This document shows, piece by piece, positions 24,850 to 34,465 of a stretch of DNA of 64,000 bases; the stretch's first letter is position 1, and each line of letters opens with the position of its first letter. Made by a program: the position numbers and the translations under genes. Location of the stretch: the NCBI RefSeq assembly GCF_026683955.1, contig NZ_CP113343.1, positions 744,001-808,000 on the forward strand. Reading direction: 5' to 3'. Under the pieces are notes generated by a model. It did no database searches, was not told the DNA's origin, and worked only from the letters and a program-made list of their open reading frames with translations. This stretch comes from Arthrobacter sp. MMS18-M83. GTDB taxonomy: Bacteria; Actinomycetota; Actinomycetes; Actinomycetales; Micrococcaceae.

Positions 24850-25796
24850 GAGTTCACTTCCTCGTCGGGGACAACCTGGGTTCCGATGCCCGCGGTCGTA
24901 AAGGTTTCCAGGAGCATGGAGTGCGGCAAGCGGCCATCCACGATGTGCGCCCGCTCCACTCCTTCATCAATGGCCTTCAGGCAGGCCGCCATTTTGGGGA
25001 TCATGCCGGACTCCAGTCGGGGCAACATCTCCCGCAATTCCGTGGCCGTCAGCGAAGAGATGAGCGATGACTTGTCCGGCCAGTTGGCATAGAGTCCTTC
25101 GACGTCGGTCAGGATAACGAGCTTTGACGCGCCCAGCGCAGAGGCGACCGCAGCTGCAGCCGTGTCCGCGTTGACGTTGAGGACCTGGCCAGTGGTGGAG
25201 CCTGTGCCGTCCCCTTCGTCAGTGATCTCGGGGGCAACCGTGGAAATCACCGGGATGCGGCCGGCGTCGAGGATGTCCTCGATACCCGTGGGATCAACGC
25301 CCACTACCTCGCCCACCAGGCCGAGGTCTATTTCCTCGCCGTCCACCACCGTGCCGGTGCGCACGGCGCGCAGCAGACCGCCGTCTTCACCGGACATCCC
25401 GACTGCATAGGGTCCGTGGGAGTTGATGAGACCAACGAGTTCGCGTCCCACTTGTCCGGTGAGCACCATGCGGACCACGTCCATGGCCTCGGGGGTGGTG
25501 ACGCGCAGGCCGCCCTTGAATTCGGATTCAATGCCGAGCCTGCTGAGCATCGAATTGATTTGCGGGCCACCACCGTGAACCACGACGGGGTGGATGCCCA
25601 CGTGGTGCAGGAAGACGATGTCCTCGGCGAAGGCGCGGCGGAGTTCTTCGTTGACCATGGCGTTTCCGCCGTACTTGATCACCATGGTGGTGCCGGCGAA
25701 GCGCTGGATCCAGGGCAACGCCTCAATCAGGGTCGCCGCCTTGTCCTGGGCATCACTCATGGACGTGTTTTCGCGGGTGTGCGCAGTCATGGTCAT
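24846..25796 (-). CDS. argB: Acetylglutamate kinase
   Basis: The protein has 316 residues of the amino-acid kinase fold. The phosphate-binding motif is [10 protein letters not shown], the substrate loop is [20 protein letters not shown], and the nucleotide region is [12 protein letters not shown]. Arginine-feedback enzymes of this length have an N-terminal helix, seen here as [18 protein letters not shown]. The annotated ATG is the upstream one; an alternative Met 12 residues later (MSDAQDK) is also plausible. Confidence 0.96.
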   Translation of the reverse strand: MTMTAHTRENTSMSDAQDKAATLIEALPWIQRFAGTTMVIKYGGNAMVNEELRRAFAEDIVFLHHVGIHPVVVHGGGPQINSMLSRLGIESEFKGGLRVTTPEAMDVVRMVLTGQVGRELVGLINSHGPYAVGMSGEDGGLLRAVRTGTVVDGEEIDLGLVGEVVGVDPTGIEDILDAGRIPVISTVAPEITDEGDGTGSTTGQVLNVNADTAAAAVASALGASKLVILTDVEGLYANWPDKSSLISSLTATELREMLPRLESGMIPKMAACLKAIDEGVERAHIVDGRLPHSMLLETFTTAGIGTQVVPDEEVNS

Positions 25797-25802
25797 CCCC
25801 GT

Positions 25803-26969
25803 CTAGCTCGAGTAGGCGCTGTTCTCGTGCACGTAGTCGTGCGTGAGGTCGTTGGTCCAGATGGTGGCCTCCGCGTCGCCGGCCTGCAGGTCGATTTCCA
25901 CAAGTACCTCGCGGGGCTCAAGATCCACGAGGCTGCGGTCCTCGCCGATGCCGCCGTTACGGCAGATCTGGATGCCGTTCATAGAGACGTTGAGCTGGTC
26001 CGGTTCGAAGACGGCGTCCGTGGTGCCCACCGAGGACAGGACCCGGCCCCAGTTCGGGTCCTTGCCGAAGATGGCGGTCTTGAACAGATTGGAGCGGGCC
26101 ACGGAACGGCTGACGATTTCGGCGTCACGTTCGCTGGCCGCGTTGAACGTACGGATGGCAATGTCGTGGCTGGCACCTTCGGCGTCGCCGATCAGCTTGC
26201 GGGCAAGTTCGGCACACACCTGGGTGATGCCGGAACCAAGCTGTTCAGCGGACGGGATGGCCTCGGAGGCCCCGGAGGCCAGCAAGACCACGGTGTCGTT
26301 CGTGGACATGCAACCGTCCGAGTCCGTGCGGTCGAAGGTGACGCGCGTGGCGTCGCGGAGCACGACGTCGAGCTCTTCCGCCTGGACCTGGGCATCCGTG
26401 GTGAGCACCACCAGCATTGTCGCGAGGCCCGGTGCCAGCATGCCGGCCCCCTTCGCGATGCCCCCGACCGTGAAGGTCTTGCCTTCGGCGTCGGTGCCGG
26501 CGAAGACAGCTTCCTTGGCAACGCTGTCCGTGGTCATGATCGCCGTAGCGGCGGCCAGGCCGCCGTCGTCGGAGAGTTCCGCAAAAGCTGCGTCAATGCC
26601 CGGGATGATCTTGTCCATGGGAAGTTGCTCACCGATGAGGCCGGTGGAGCAGACCACGACGTCGGAGGCGGAGATCCCGAGGACAGCCGCCACTTTTTCT
26701 GCGGTTGCGTGCGTATTTTGGAATCCCTGTGGCCCGGTGCACGCGTTTGCCCCGCCGGAATTCAGTACCACTGCATCCACCCGCCCGTCGGAGACCACTT
26801 GGCGGGACCAATGCACGGGAGCCGCGGCCACGCGGTTGGATGTGAAAACGGCTGCTGCCGCTTTGAGAGGGCCGTCGTTGACGACCAAGGCGAGGTCAGG
26901 ATTGCCCGACGCCTTGATGCCTGCTTTGACGCCGGCGGCCCGGAATCCCTGGGGGGCGGTGATGGTCAC
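25803..26969 (-). CDS. argJ: Bifunctional ornithine acetyltransferase/N-acetylglutamate synthase
   Basis: The protein has 388 residues. The self-cleavage site and Thr nucleophile are in [12 protein letters not shown], giving the two subunits typical of Arg[21 protein letters not shown] and [15 protein letters not shown] are family landmarks. It transfers acetyl from acetylornithine to glutamate, recycling the acetyl group. The start overlaps the argC stop by 4 nt. Confidence 0.97.
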   Translation of the reverse strand: MTITAPQGFRAAGVKAGIKASGNPDLALVVNDGPLKAAAAVFTSNRVAAAPVHWSRQVVSDGRVDAVVLNSGGANACTGPQGFQNTHATAEKVAAVLGISASDVVVCSTGLIGEQLPMDKIIPGIDAAFAELSDDGGLAAATAIMTTDSVAKEAVFAGTDAEGKTFTVGGIAKGAGMLAPGLATMLVVLTTDAQVQAEELDVVLRDATRVTFDRTDSDGCMSTNDTVVLLASGASEAIPSAEQLGSGITQVCAELARKLIGDAEGASHDIAIRTFNAASERDAEIVSRSVARSNLFKTAIFGKDPNWGRVLSSVGTTDAVFEPDQLNVSMNGIQICRNGGIGEDRSLVDLEPREVLVEIDLQAGDAEATIWTNDLTHDYVHENSAYSS

Positions 26970-27997
26970 GGTGCAACTCCTTGGACGTTGAGGCCTGCGG
27001 ATTCGTCAAGGCCGAGGGCGATGTTCATGGACTGCACAGCGCCGCCGGCGGTCCCCTTGGTCAGATTGTCGATGGCGCACGTGACAATTACGCGGCCGGA
27101 GTGTTCGTCGAAAGCCAACTGCATGACTGCATGGTTGGAACCCTGCACCGACTTGGTGGTGGGCCACTGGCCTTCAGGAAGCAGGTGGACGAAGGGTTCG
27201 TCGTCGTAGGCTTCGGACCAGGCACTGCGGAGTTCGGCTGCGGTGACGCCTGCCTTGACCTTGGCCGTTGCCGTGCTCAGTATGCCGCGGCTCATGGGCG
27301 CAAGGGTGGGAGTGAAGGACACGGTGACTTGTTCACCGGCGGCATTGGAAAGCCCTTGCTCGATCTCGGGGGTGTGGCGGTGGCCGCCTCCCACACCGTA
27401 GGGACTCATGGAGCCCATGACTTCGGAGCCGATGAGGTTGACCTTGGCTGCCTTGCCCGCACCCGAGGTGCCGGAGGCCGAAACAATCACGACGTCGTCC
27501 GGCTGGAGGAGCTTGTTGGCGAAACCGGGAGTGAGGGCGAGAAGGGCCGACGTCGGGTAGCACCCGGGTACCGCAATGCGCTTGGCGCCTTTGAGGGCTT
27601 CACGCTGGCCGGGGAGTTCCGGCAGCCCATAGGGCCAGGTGCCCGCATGGGCCGAGCCGTAGAACTTTTCCCACGCAAGGGGGTCTTCGAGCCGGTGGTC
27701 CGCGCCGGCGTCGATCACCAGCGTGCCTTCCGGCAGTTGCGCGGCGATCTCGGCGGAAGCTCCGTGCGGGAGCGCCAGGAACACGACGTCGTGGCCGGCG
27801 AGGTTCTCCACGCTGGTGTCTTCGAGAATCCGGCTGGCCAAACCATGGAGATGCGGCTGCAACTCCCCTAGTCTGGAACCGGCATTGCTGTGCGCGGTGA
27901 TGGCACCGATGGTGACGTCCGGATGGCCTGCCAGGAGGCGCAATACCTCACCACCGGCGTAGCCGCTGGCACCGGAGACGGCAACAGAAATAGTCAT
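26966..27997 (-). CDS. argC: N-acetyl-gamma-glutamyl-phosphate reductase
   Basis: The protein has 343 residues. It has an N-terminal NADP-binding Rossmann fold ([18 protein letters not shown]) and the catalytic Cys in [20 protein letters not shown]. It reduces the phosphate to the semialdehyde. It is the first gene of the arg operon. The ATG at 27997 is preferred to the upstream TTG because a TATAGT -10 hexamer ends 6 nt before it. That hexamer would lie inside the gene if translation began earlier. Confidence 0.96.
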   Translation of the reverse strand: MTISVAVSGASGYAGGEVLRLLAGHPDVTIGAITAHSNAGSRLGELQPHLHGLASRILEDTSVENLAGHDVVFLALPHGASAEIAAQLPEGTLVIDAGADHRLEDPLAWEKFYGSAHAGTWPYGLPELPGQREALKGAKRIAVPGCYPTSALLALTPGFANKLLQPDDVVIVSASGTSGAGKAAKVNLIGSEVMGSMSPYGVGGGHRHTPEIEQGLSNAAGEQVTVSFTPTLAPMSRGILSTATAKVKAGVTAAELRSAWSEAYDDEPFVHLLPEGQWPTTKSVQGSNHAVMQLAFDEHSGRVIVTCAIDNLTKGTAGGAVQSMNIALGLDESAGLNVQGVAP

Positions 27998-28003
27998 GGC
28001 AAG

Positions 28004-28040
28004 ACTATACAGCAAAAATATTCATGGTTGCCGATATTTA
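28004..28040 (-). promoter_or_regulatory. arg operon promoter with candidate ArgR operator
   Basis: On the minus strand the -10 TATAGT (28004-28009) lies 6 nt before the argC ATG, so the transcript probably begins at or next to the A of ATG. The 17-nt spacer contains CATGAATATTTTTGC (28012-28026), a good half-match to ARG boxes of the TGAAT-A/T-ATTCA type. A second partial match, TGCATAAATA, lies just upstream. Binding of ArgR there would block RNA polymerase directly. The -35 is weak (GGCAAC). Confidence 0.6.
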
Positions 28041-28184
28041 TGCACGCCTTTTCCGATGCCTCACCGAAGCCGGGTCGTGCCGGCACAGCTCCTTTGGGGG
28101 CGTATGCTGAATAGAGGGTGATCTAGACCGTGCAGCCGATCGTCGGTTGCATCGTTGCCCGTTATTGTTACGGGGCAACTGCAT

Positions 28185-29273
28185 ATGTCACCGACTTCCA
28201 CCACTGAACGTCCCATTAGGAGCGTCCGGCAGCCAAACGCTGTCGTGCTCAGCTATTCCGAACTCCTCAAGACGGTCCGCGCGGAAGGGCTTTTGAAGCG
28301 CCGCGTTGGCTTCTATATCACCGTTTTTGCGGCCCTGGTCCTCTTGCTGACCGGCACCTGGTTTGGCTTCGCGCTGATCGGCCCCAGCTGGTACCAACTC
28401 CTCATCGCCGCAGCCCTGGGCATCCTCTGCACCCAGTTGAGCTTCCTGGCCCATGAGGCCGGTCACCGTCAGATTTTTGCCTCCCGCAGAGCCAATGACT
28501 GGTCCGCCCGCATCCTGGCCACTTCGGTTGCCGGCATCAGTTACTCCTGGTGGGAGCAGAAGCACGGCGCACACCACAACAACCCCAACGTGATTTCCAA
28601 AGACCCGGACATCAAGACCGGAGCCTTGGCTTTCCACGTTGAAGCCGCTGCCGGCAGGCAAGGACGCTTCGCGTTCCTCACCCGCAGGCAAGGCTGGTTC
28701 TTCTTCCCGCTCCTCATGTTGCTGGGCATCAGCCTGCAGTGGGAGTCCCTGATGTACATCCTCCGGCCCGGAGCCATCAAGCACCGCTGGGTGGAGACCC
28801 CCATCCTTCTGGCACGGCTCCTCGCACTCCCGGCCCTCGCGTTCACCTTCCTCCCTGTGGGCATGGCCTTCGCCTTCCTAGGCGTCCAGATCATGGTGTA
28901 CGGCTTCTACATGGGCGCTTCCTTCGCGCCCAACCACAAGGGAATGCCGGTCCTGCCTACCGACTCCCGCGTCGATTTCCTGCGTCGCCAGATCCTGACT
29001 GCCAGGAACATCTCCGGCGGACCCTTCATGAACATCCTGCTGGGCGGCCTCAACCACCAGGCCGAACACCACCTGTTCCCGGACATGGCCCGCCCCCACC
29101 TGCGCCGCGCCTCGGAGATCGTTCGAAGCTACTGCGAAGAGCACTCCATTCCCTATACCGAAACCACCCTGATGCAGTCATACGGAATCGTCGTGCGCTA
29201 CCTCAATGAGGTGGGACTCGCCGCCGGCCGCGGCTTTGACTGCCCAGTGGCTTCCGCGCACGGCAGAGGCTGA
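28185..29273 (+). CDS. Membrane fatty acid desaturase
   Basis: The protein has 362 residues. Three histidine boxes of acyl-lipid desaturases are present: HEAGHRQ (preceded by SFLA), HGAHHNNPN and NHQAEHHLFP. They bind the di-iron centre. Hydrophobic segments (TVFAALVLLLTGTWFGFALI; LLIAAALGILCTQLSFLAHE; a pair after the second box) give the usual four-helix membrane topology. It introduces a double bond into membrane lipid acyl chains and could adjust fluidity. The ATG at 28185 is used; a TTG at 28155 is possible. It is the first gene of the block separating argC from pheT. Confidence 0.88.
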   Translation: MSPTSTTERPIRSVRQPNAVVLSYSELLKTVRAEGLLKRRVGFYITVFAALVLLLTGTWFGFALIGPSWYQLLIAAALGILCTQLSFLAHEAGHRQIFASRRANDWSARILATSVAGISYSWWEQKHGAHHNNPNVISKDPDIKTGALAFHVEAAAGRQGRFAFLTRRQGWFFFPLLMLLGISLQWESLMYILRPGAIKHRWVETPILLARLLALPALAFTFLPVGMAFAFLGVQIMVYGFYMGASFAPNHKGMPVLPTDSRVDFLRRQILTARNISGGPFMNILLGGLNHQAEHHLFPDMARPHLRRASEIVRSYCEEHSIPYTETTLMQSYGIVVRYLNEVGLAAGRGFDCPVASAHGRG

Positions 29274-29288
29274 CACTCCGAGGACCGC

Positions 29289-29325
29289 AGGGGCACATTA
29301 GGGCGAAACACAGGCCTGTGCCCCT
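29289..29325. terminator. Candidate hairpin after the desaturase gene
   Basis: A perfect 9-bp inverted repeat, AGGGGCACA (29289-29297) and TGTGCCCCT (29317-29325), has a 19-nt loop and starts 15 nt after the stop codon. There is no T-run, so it may be a processing or Rho-assisted terminator rather than a classical one. Confidence 0.45.
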
Positions 29326-29407
29326 GAGTGGACGCTCGACGGACTCCGCTCCCTAGGATGGTTGTGTGAATGCGGGCGCGAAAGTGCCTCGACGGAGAAG
29401 GAGACCC

Positions 29408-30373
29408 ATGACGCATGCGATCATCGCCCGGCAGGCCGGAGGACCCGAAGTCCTCGAACTCACCGAAGCAGAGGTTCCGGCCCCGGGCCCACGTCAGTTG
29501 CTCGTCAAGGTCGGAGCCGCCGGGGTGAACTTCATTGACACCTATCAGCGTGGCGGCATCTACAAAGTTGAATACCCGTTCACTCCCGGCTCTGAGTCGG
29601 CGGGCACCGTTGAGGCCATCGGCTCGGACGTCGCGGACTTCGCCGTTGGGGACAGGGTCGCCACCGCTGAAGGATCGCGCAGCTACGCCGGGTACACCCT
29701 CGTAGACGCCGACAAGGCGCTTCCGGTGCCGGACGGCGTCGACGACCATACAGCGGCCGCCCTTCCGCTCCAGGGAATGACCGCGCACTACCTGATCAAC
29801 TCTTCCTTCCGCGTGGAACCGGGCCACACCGTCCTGACCCATGCAGGTGCCGGCGGTGTGGGGCTCATCCTGACGCAACTGCTCAAGGCCCGCGGCGCTC
29901 GTGTCATCACCACAGTCTCCTCGGACGAGAAGGAAGTCCTTGCCCGGGAAGCCGGCGCGGACGAGGTCCTGCGTTACGCCGGATTTGCGGACAGGGTCCG
30001 TGAGCTCACGGACGGCGAAGGGGTCAACGTGGTGTACGACGGCGTCGGCAAGGATACTTTTGACGGTTCCCTTGCGAGCCTGCGAATCCGCGGCTCGCTT
30101 GTCCTCTTCGGGGCAGCTTCCGGGCCGGTGCCTCCCTTTGACCCCCAACGGCTGAACGCGGGCGGATCGTTGTCCCTGACACGTCCGACCCTTGGCCACT
30201 TCCTCCAGAACCCGCAGGAACGGCGCTGGCGCTCGGCCGAGGTCTTCGGCGCCGCCGCCAGCGGCGAGCTCAAAGTCCGGATCGGCGGGACGTACCCTCT
30301 CGCCGAAGCGGCCCAGGCCCACCGCGACTTGGAAGCCCGCAAGACCACGGGCAAGCTACTTTTGATCCCATAA
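29408..30373 (+). CDS. NADPH:quinone oxidoreductase (zinc-independent MDR family)
   Basis: The protein has 321 residues of the quinone oxidoreductase type without zinc-ligand cysteines. It carries GAAGVNFIDTYQRGGIY, the conserved LQGMTAHYLI and the NADP loop THAGAGGVGLILTQLLKARG. It reduces quinones with NADPH. The ATG at 29408 has AAGGAG 4 nt upstream. TAGGAT lies 6 nt before a GTG at 29366, so transcription may start there and give a 42-nt leader. It is co-directional with pls but separated by about 120 bp. Confidence 0.87.
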   Translation: MTHAIIARQAGGPEVLELTEAEVPAPGPRQLLVKVGAAGVNFIDTYQRGGIYKVEYPFTPGSESAGTVEAIGSDVADFAVGDRVATAEGSRSYAGYTLVDADKALPVPDGVDDHTAAALPLQGMTAHYLINSSFRVEPGHTVLTHAGAGGVGLILTQLLKARGARVITTVSSDEKEVLAREAGADEVLRYAGFADRVRELTDGEGVNVVYDGVGKDTFDGSLASLRIRGSLVLFGAASGPVPPFDPQRLNAGGSLSLTRPTLGHFLQNPQERRWRSAEVFGAAASGELKVRIGGTYPLAEAAQAHRDLEARKTTGKLLLIP

Positions 30374-30391
30374 TCGAAGGAACGGCACGCT

Positions 30392-30427
30392 GTCTTTTCA
30401 ATTAACATTGTCTTTTCAATTAACATT
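30392..30427 (+). repeat. 18-bp tandem duplication upstream of the pls gene
   Basis: GTCTTTTCAATTAACATT occurs twice in perfect tandem. The segment is AT-rich and contains promoter-like TAACAT hexamers, so the duplication may double or move a -10 element. It lies 67-103 bp before the preferred start of the synthetase gene. Confidence 0.85.
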
Positions 30428-30494
30428 GGGCTAAGCCAAAGCAACGGCCAAGCGCTCACACTTTTTGTTCACCTCAATCCGAGAAGCTTCGAAC

Positions 30495-33400
30495 GTGACC
30501 CAGGAACATGAAATCCCGGCAGACCGCCTGGAACTCCAAGCTGTGCACCTGCCCCAGCTGCAAGGCGCAGGAGCCGCGCCGCCGACGCGCACGCTCATCG
30601 AAATCATCGATGACACGGCCCGAACGTTTCCGGAAGCCTCGGCCCTCGATGACGGGCGCAAGTCGCTAAGCTACTCCGAACTCATGGCGCAAGTGCGCGG
30701 TTTTGCCGCCACGCTCAGTGCGGCTGGACTGGGCCCCGGTGACAAGATCGGCGTCCGGATCCCGTCCGGCACGAATGATCTCTACATTGCCATCCTGGCG
30801 ATCCTCTCGATTGCGGCCGCCTATGTGCCAGTGGACGCGGACGATCCCGAGGAACGCGCGCGGCTGGTTTTCGGAGAAGCCGAGGTGTCCGCCGTTGTCA
30901 CAAAGGGCCGCATGATCGACGTCTCCGGGGAGCGGCTAACGCCGCACCCGGCCCCGCGTGCACCGGGCCTGGATGACGATTCCTGGGTCATCTTCACGTC
31001 AGGCTCCACGGGCACACCCAAGGGCGTGGCGGTGCAGCACCGTTCATCCGCAGCATTTGTTGACGCCGAAGCCCGGCTTTTCCTCCAGCAAGATCCCATC
31101 GGGCCGCAGGACCGGGTCCTCGCCGGTCTTTCCGTGGCGTTTGACGCTTCGTGCGAAGAGATGTGGCTGGCGTGGCGGCACGGTGCCTGCCTGGTCCCGG
31201 CTCCGCGTGCCCTCGTGCGTTCCGGTATGGATCTTGGCCCGTGGCTCATCAACCATGGAATCACGGTGGTGTCCACCGTTCCCACGCTCGCAGCGCTATG
31301 GCCCGCCGAAGCCCTCGAGAACGTGCGCCTGCTCATTTTCGGCGGCGAAGCGTGCCCACCCGAACTCGCCGAACGGCTCGCAGTGGACGGCCGCGAAGTG
31401 TGGAACACCTACGGCCCCACGGAAGCAACCGTCGTGGCCTGCGCAGCTCCACTCGGTGGCACCGGTCCCGTACGCATAGGTTTGCCGCTGGACGGCTGGG
31501 ACCTCGCCGTCGTCGACGCCGCAGGGATTCCCGTCGAGGAGGGCGAGACGGGTGAGCTGATCATTGGCGGCGTAGGTCTGGCCCGCTACCTCGATCCCGC
31601 GAAGGACGCAGAGAAGTATGCGCCGATGCCCTCCCTGGGGTGGGAACGCGCGTACCGATCCGGCGACCTCGTCCGTTATGAAGAAGCCGGTCTCATCTTC
31701 CAAGGCCGCGCGGACGAACAAGTCAAACTTGGTGGCCGGCGGATCGAGCTGGGCGAGATCGACGCCGCACTTCAGGCCCTGCCCGGCGTTGCCGGAGCGG
31801 CCGCTGCCGTCCGTACGACGGCGGCCGGCAACCAGATACTTGTCGGCTACCTGGCTCCCGCGGGACCCGAGGACATCGACCTCGCAGCTTCCCGGGAGTT
31901 GCTCACCGAAAGCCTTCCCGCTGCGCTGATCCCACTGCTGACGGTGGTGGATTCCCTACCGACGAAGACCAGCGGCAAAGTGGACAGGCATTCGCTGCCC
32001 TGGCCGCTGGCGGGCGCGGGAGCTGCCGATGCCGAAAAGGCACCGCTCAATCTTCCCGAGGATGCCCAATGGGTGGCTGAGCAATGGGAAAGCGTCCTAG
32101 GCTCCCGGGTCACATCGCTCGACGCCGATTTCTTCGCCTACGGTGGCGGCTCCCTCGCCGCGGCCCAACTCGTCTCGGCCCTGCGAGTGCGTTACCCCAC
32201 CATCACGGTGGCTGAGATCTATGCGACCCCCCGTGTGGGTGCCCTGATCGATGCCGCGCGGCAGTCACTGCCGGAAGGCGGCATCCAGGGGCCGGCAGCC
32301 GAACGCACGGTTCGCCCGACCTCCCGGAAATCGCAGATCTTCCAGACCCTGATGGGTATTTTCCTCAACATCCTAGTGGGCATGCGTTGGCTCACCTACC
32401 TCATGGCCGCCAACCATTTGTTGGCCGACTTCGCCGGTTTCTCAGCCGCCCCAGTGGTGTCATGGTGGTGGATCCTGGCGTCCTGGCTGGTGTTCGTCAG
32501 CCCGCCCGGACGCATGGCCATTTCGATTCTGGCTGCGAGGACCCTCCTCCGTGGCCTCCAGCCCGGAACCTACCCGCGCTCGGGCAAAGTTCACTTGAAG
32601 TTGTGGCTTGCGGAACAGATCCAAGACCTCTCGGGCGCCATCAGCCTCGCCAGCGCGCCGTGGGTTCCGTACTACGCCCGGGCGCTGGGGGCGAAGATCG
32701 GGAACAACGTCCATTTGCATTCCCTGCCTCCGGTCACAGGACTGCTTTCCCTGGGCAGCGGCTGCAACATCGAACCCGAGGTGGATCTCTCCGCCTGGTG
32801 GATCGACGGTGACTACGTCCACATCGGAGCCATCCATGTAGGTGCCGGCGCGACCGTGGGCTCCCGCAGCACGCTCATGCCGGGAACCAGCATCGGCGCC
32901 GGCGCGCGTGTGGAGCCCGGCTCCGCGGTCTTGGGCAAGGTCAAGGCCGGACACCTCGTTGCCGGCTCCCCAGCCGAACGCCGTGGCAAAGCCAAGAATG
33001 GATGGCCGGAGACTCCGTCGTCGCACCATCTGATCGGCAGGCTTTGGTTCGCGGCGTTCGCTGCAGCTTCCGCACTGCTCGCCCTGATCCCCTATATCTC
33101 GGCGTTCGCCGGTGCCTGTGTGGTTCTGGGCTTCATCCAAGGCAGGAGTTCCCTCCAGGATGCCTTCCCGGAGCTCTTGCTTGCCATCCCCTTGGCCGCA
33201 CTGGCCTGGTTCCTCTGCAATCTCCTGTTGATCCTGGCGACCACCCGGATGCTCGGCATCGGTCTCGCCGAGGGGTACTACCGCGTTCGCAGCCGCGTTG
33301 GCTGGCAGGTTTGGGCCACTGAACGCGTGCTGGACATGGCGCGGGATCTGCTTTTCCCCATCTACGCCAGCCTCTTCACCCCAGTGTGGCTACGCCTGCT

Positions 33401-34427
33401 GGGCGCCAAAGTAGGCCGGAATGTAGAGGCCTCCACGGTGCTTCTGCTTCCGCGCATGACGACCATCGGTGAAGGTGCATTCCTCGCGGACGACACCATG
33501 GTGGCCTCCTACGAGCTCGGCGGCGGCTGGATGAAAATTGGACCGGCCAAAATCGGCAAACGCTCGTTCCTCGGCAATTCCGGCATGACCGCCGCGGGCC
33601 GCAGCGTGCCCAAGAATTCGCTGGTCGCAGTGTTGTCGGCTACGCCGGCCAAGGCAAAATCGGGCACCTCCTGGCTGGGCAGTCCACCCGTCAGGCTGCG
33701 CCGGACCGCCGTCAATGCCGATCAGAGCCTCACCTTCAATCCCCCGTTAGCCCTCAAGACCAAACGCGCCCTATGGGAATTGTGCCGTCTGGTGCCGGTC
33801 ATCCTGACGGTGGCGATCGCCGTCGGCATCATGCTGGTCCTCGACTGGATCGCTACGGAGACCTCTTACTGGCTGGCGGCCTTATTGGGCGGCGTCGTGG
33901 TCCTCGCCGCAGGTGCCGTGGCCGCGGCAAGTTCGGTTGCCGCGAAATGGATTCTGGTGGGCCGCATCAAGGAGGGCGAGCATCCCCTGTGGAGCTCGTT
34001 CATCTGGCGGAACGAAGTGGTTGACGCCTTCATCGAGATGGTCAGTGCTCCATGGTTCGCGCGTTCGGCATCCGGGACGCCGGCGCTGGTGTGGTGGCTC
34101 AGGGCACTCGGTGCGAAAATCGGCCGGGGCACCTGGTGCGAAAGCTACTGGTTGCCCGAGGCCGACCTTGTCACGCTCGGCGAAAGTTCCACAGTCAATC
34201 GCGGCTGCGTGGTCCAGACTCATCTCTTCCACGACCGCATCATGAGCATCGATACGGTAGTTCTCGGGGACGGCGCCACGATGGGCCCGCACGGGGTGAT
34301 CCTGCCGCGCGCCAGCATCGGGGCGGGCGGAACGGTTGGACCGGCGTCGCTCGTCATGCGCGGCGAAACTGTTCCTGCGGGCACCTACTGGATGGGCAAC
34401 CCCGTCAGCCCTTGGTCCGGTCCGTAG
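30495..34427 (+). CDS. Pls/PosA-type membrane non-ribosomal peptide synthetase (poly-amino-acid synthetase)
   Basis: The protein has 1310 residues, close to the ~1320 of Streptomyces epsilon-poly-lysine synthetase. Order: adenylation domain (1-~520; IFTSGSTGTPKG near 165, NTYGPTEATV, YRSGDLVRY, PTKTSGKVDR); peptidyl carrier domain with YGGGSLAAAQL (Ser553); then three pairs of membrane helices (near 618-690, 845-925, 1095-1160), each followed by a left-handed beta-helix/acyltransferase-like domain (VGAGATVGSRSTLMPGTSIG; VGRNVEASTVLLLPRM; VVLGDGATMGPHGVILPRAS). There is no condensation or thioesterase domain. In Pls the three C-terminal domains join monomers through the side-chain amine. By manual alignment the selectivity residues read DAESIGTV, close to a lysine code. 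Start: GTG at 30495 after GAGAAG; a TTG at 30465 is possible. Confidence 0.9.
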   Translation: MTQEHEIPADRLELQAVHLPQLQGAGAAPPTRTLIEIIDDTARTFPEASALDDGRKSLSYSELMAQVRGFAATLSAAGLGPGDKIGVRIPSGTNDLYIAILAILSIAAAYVPVDADDPEERARLVFGEAEVSAVVTKGRMIDVSGERLTPHPAPRAPGLDDDSWVIFTSGSTGTPKGVAVQHRSSAAFVDAEARLFLQQDPIGPQDRVLAGLSVAFDASCEEMWLAWRHGACLVPAPRALVRSGMDLGPWLINHGITVVSTVPTLAALWPAEALENVRLLIFGGEACPPELAERLAVDGREVWNTYGPTEATVVACAAPLGGTGPVRIGLPLDGWDLAVVDAAGIPVEEGETGELIIGGVGLARYLDPAKDAEKYAPMPSLGWERAYRSGDLVRYEEAGLIFQGRADEQVKLGGRRIELGEIDAALQALPGVAGAAAAVRTTAAGNQILVGYLAPAGPEDIDLAASRELLTESLPAALIPLLTVVDSLPTKTSGKVDRHSLPWPLAGAGAADAEKAPLNLPEDAQWVAEQWESVLGSRVTSLDADFFAYGGGSLAAAQLVSALRVRYPTITVAEIYATPRVGALIDAARQSLPEGGIQGPAAERTVRPTSRKSQIFQTLMGIFLNILVGMRWLTYLMAANHLLADFAGFSAAPVVSWWWILASWLVFVSPPGRMAISILAARTLLRGLQPGTYPRSGKVHLKLWLAEQIQDLSGAISLASAPWVPYYARALGAKIGNNVHLHSLPPVTGLLSLGSGCNIEPEVDLSAWWIDGDYVHIGAIHVGAGATVGSRSTLMPGTSIGAGARVEPGSAVLGKVKAGHLVAGSPAERRGKAKNGWPETPSSHHLIGRLWFAAFAAASALLALIPYISAFAGACVVLGFIQGRSSLQDAFPELLLAIPLAALAWFLCNLLLILATTRMLGIGLAEGYYRVRSRVGWQVWATERVLDMARDLLFPIYASLFTPVWLRLLGAKVGRNVEASTVLLLPRMTTIGEGAFLADDTMVASYELGGGWMKIGPAKIGKRSFLGNSGMTAAGRSVPKNSLVAVLSATPAKAKSGTSWLGSPPVRLRRTAVNADQSLTFNPPLALKTKRALWELCRLVPVILTVAIAVGIMLVLDWIATETSYWLAALLGGVVVLAAGAVAAASSVAAKWILVGRIKEGEHPLWSSFIWRNEVVDAFIEMVSAPWFARSASGTPALVWWLRALGAKIGRGTWCESYWLPEADLVTLGESSTVNRGCVVQTHLFHDRIMSIDTVVLGDGATMGPHGVILPRASIGAGGTVGPASLVMRGETVPAGTYWMGNPVSPWSGP

Positions 34428-34465
34428 CGTAGATTGGCGAGACGACCCGTGAAAACCACCAGCCG

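Noticed and set aside
25416..27209. 597-codon ORF opposite argB-argJ-argC
   Set aside because: It spans three conserved genes on the other strand and has composition typical of an antisense frame.
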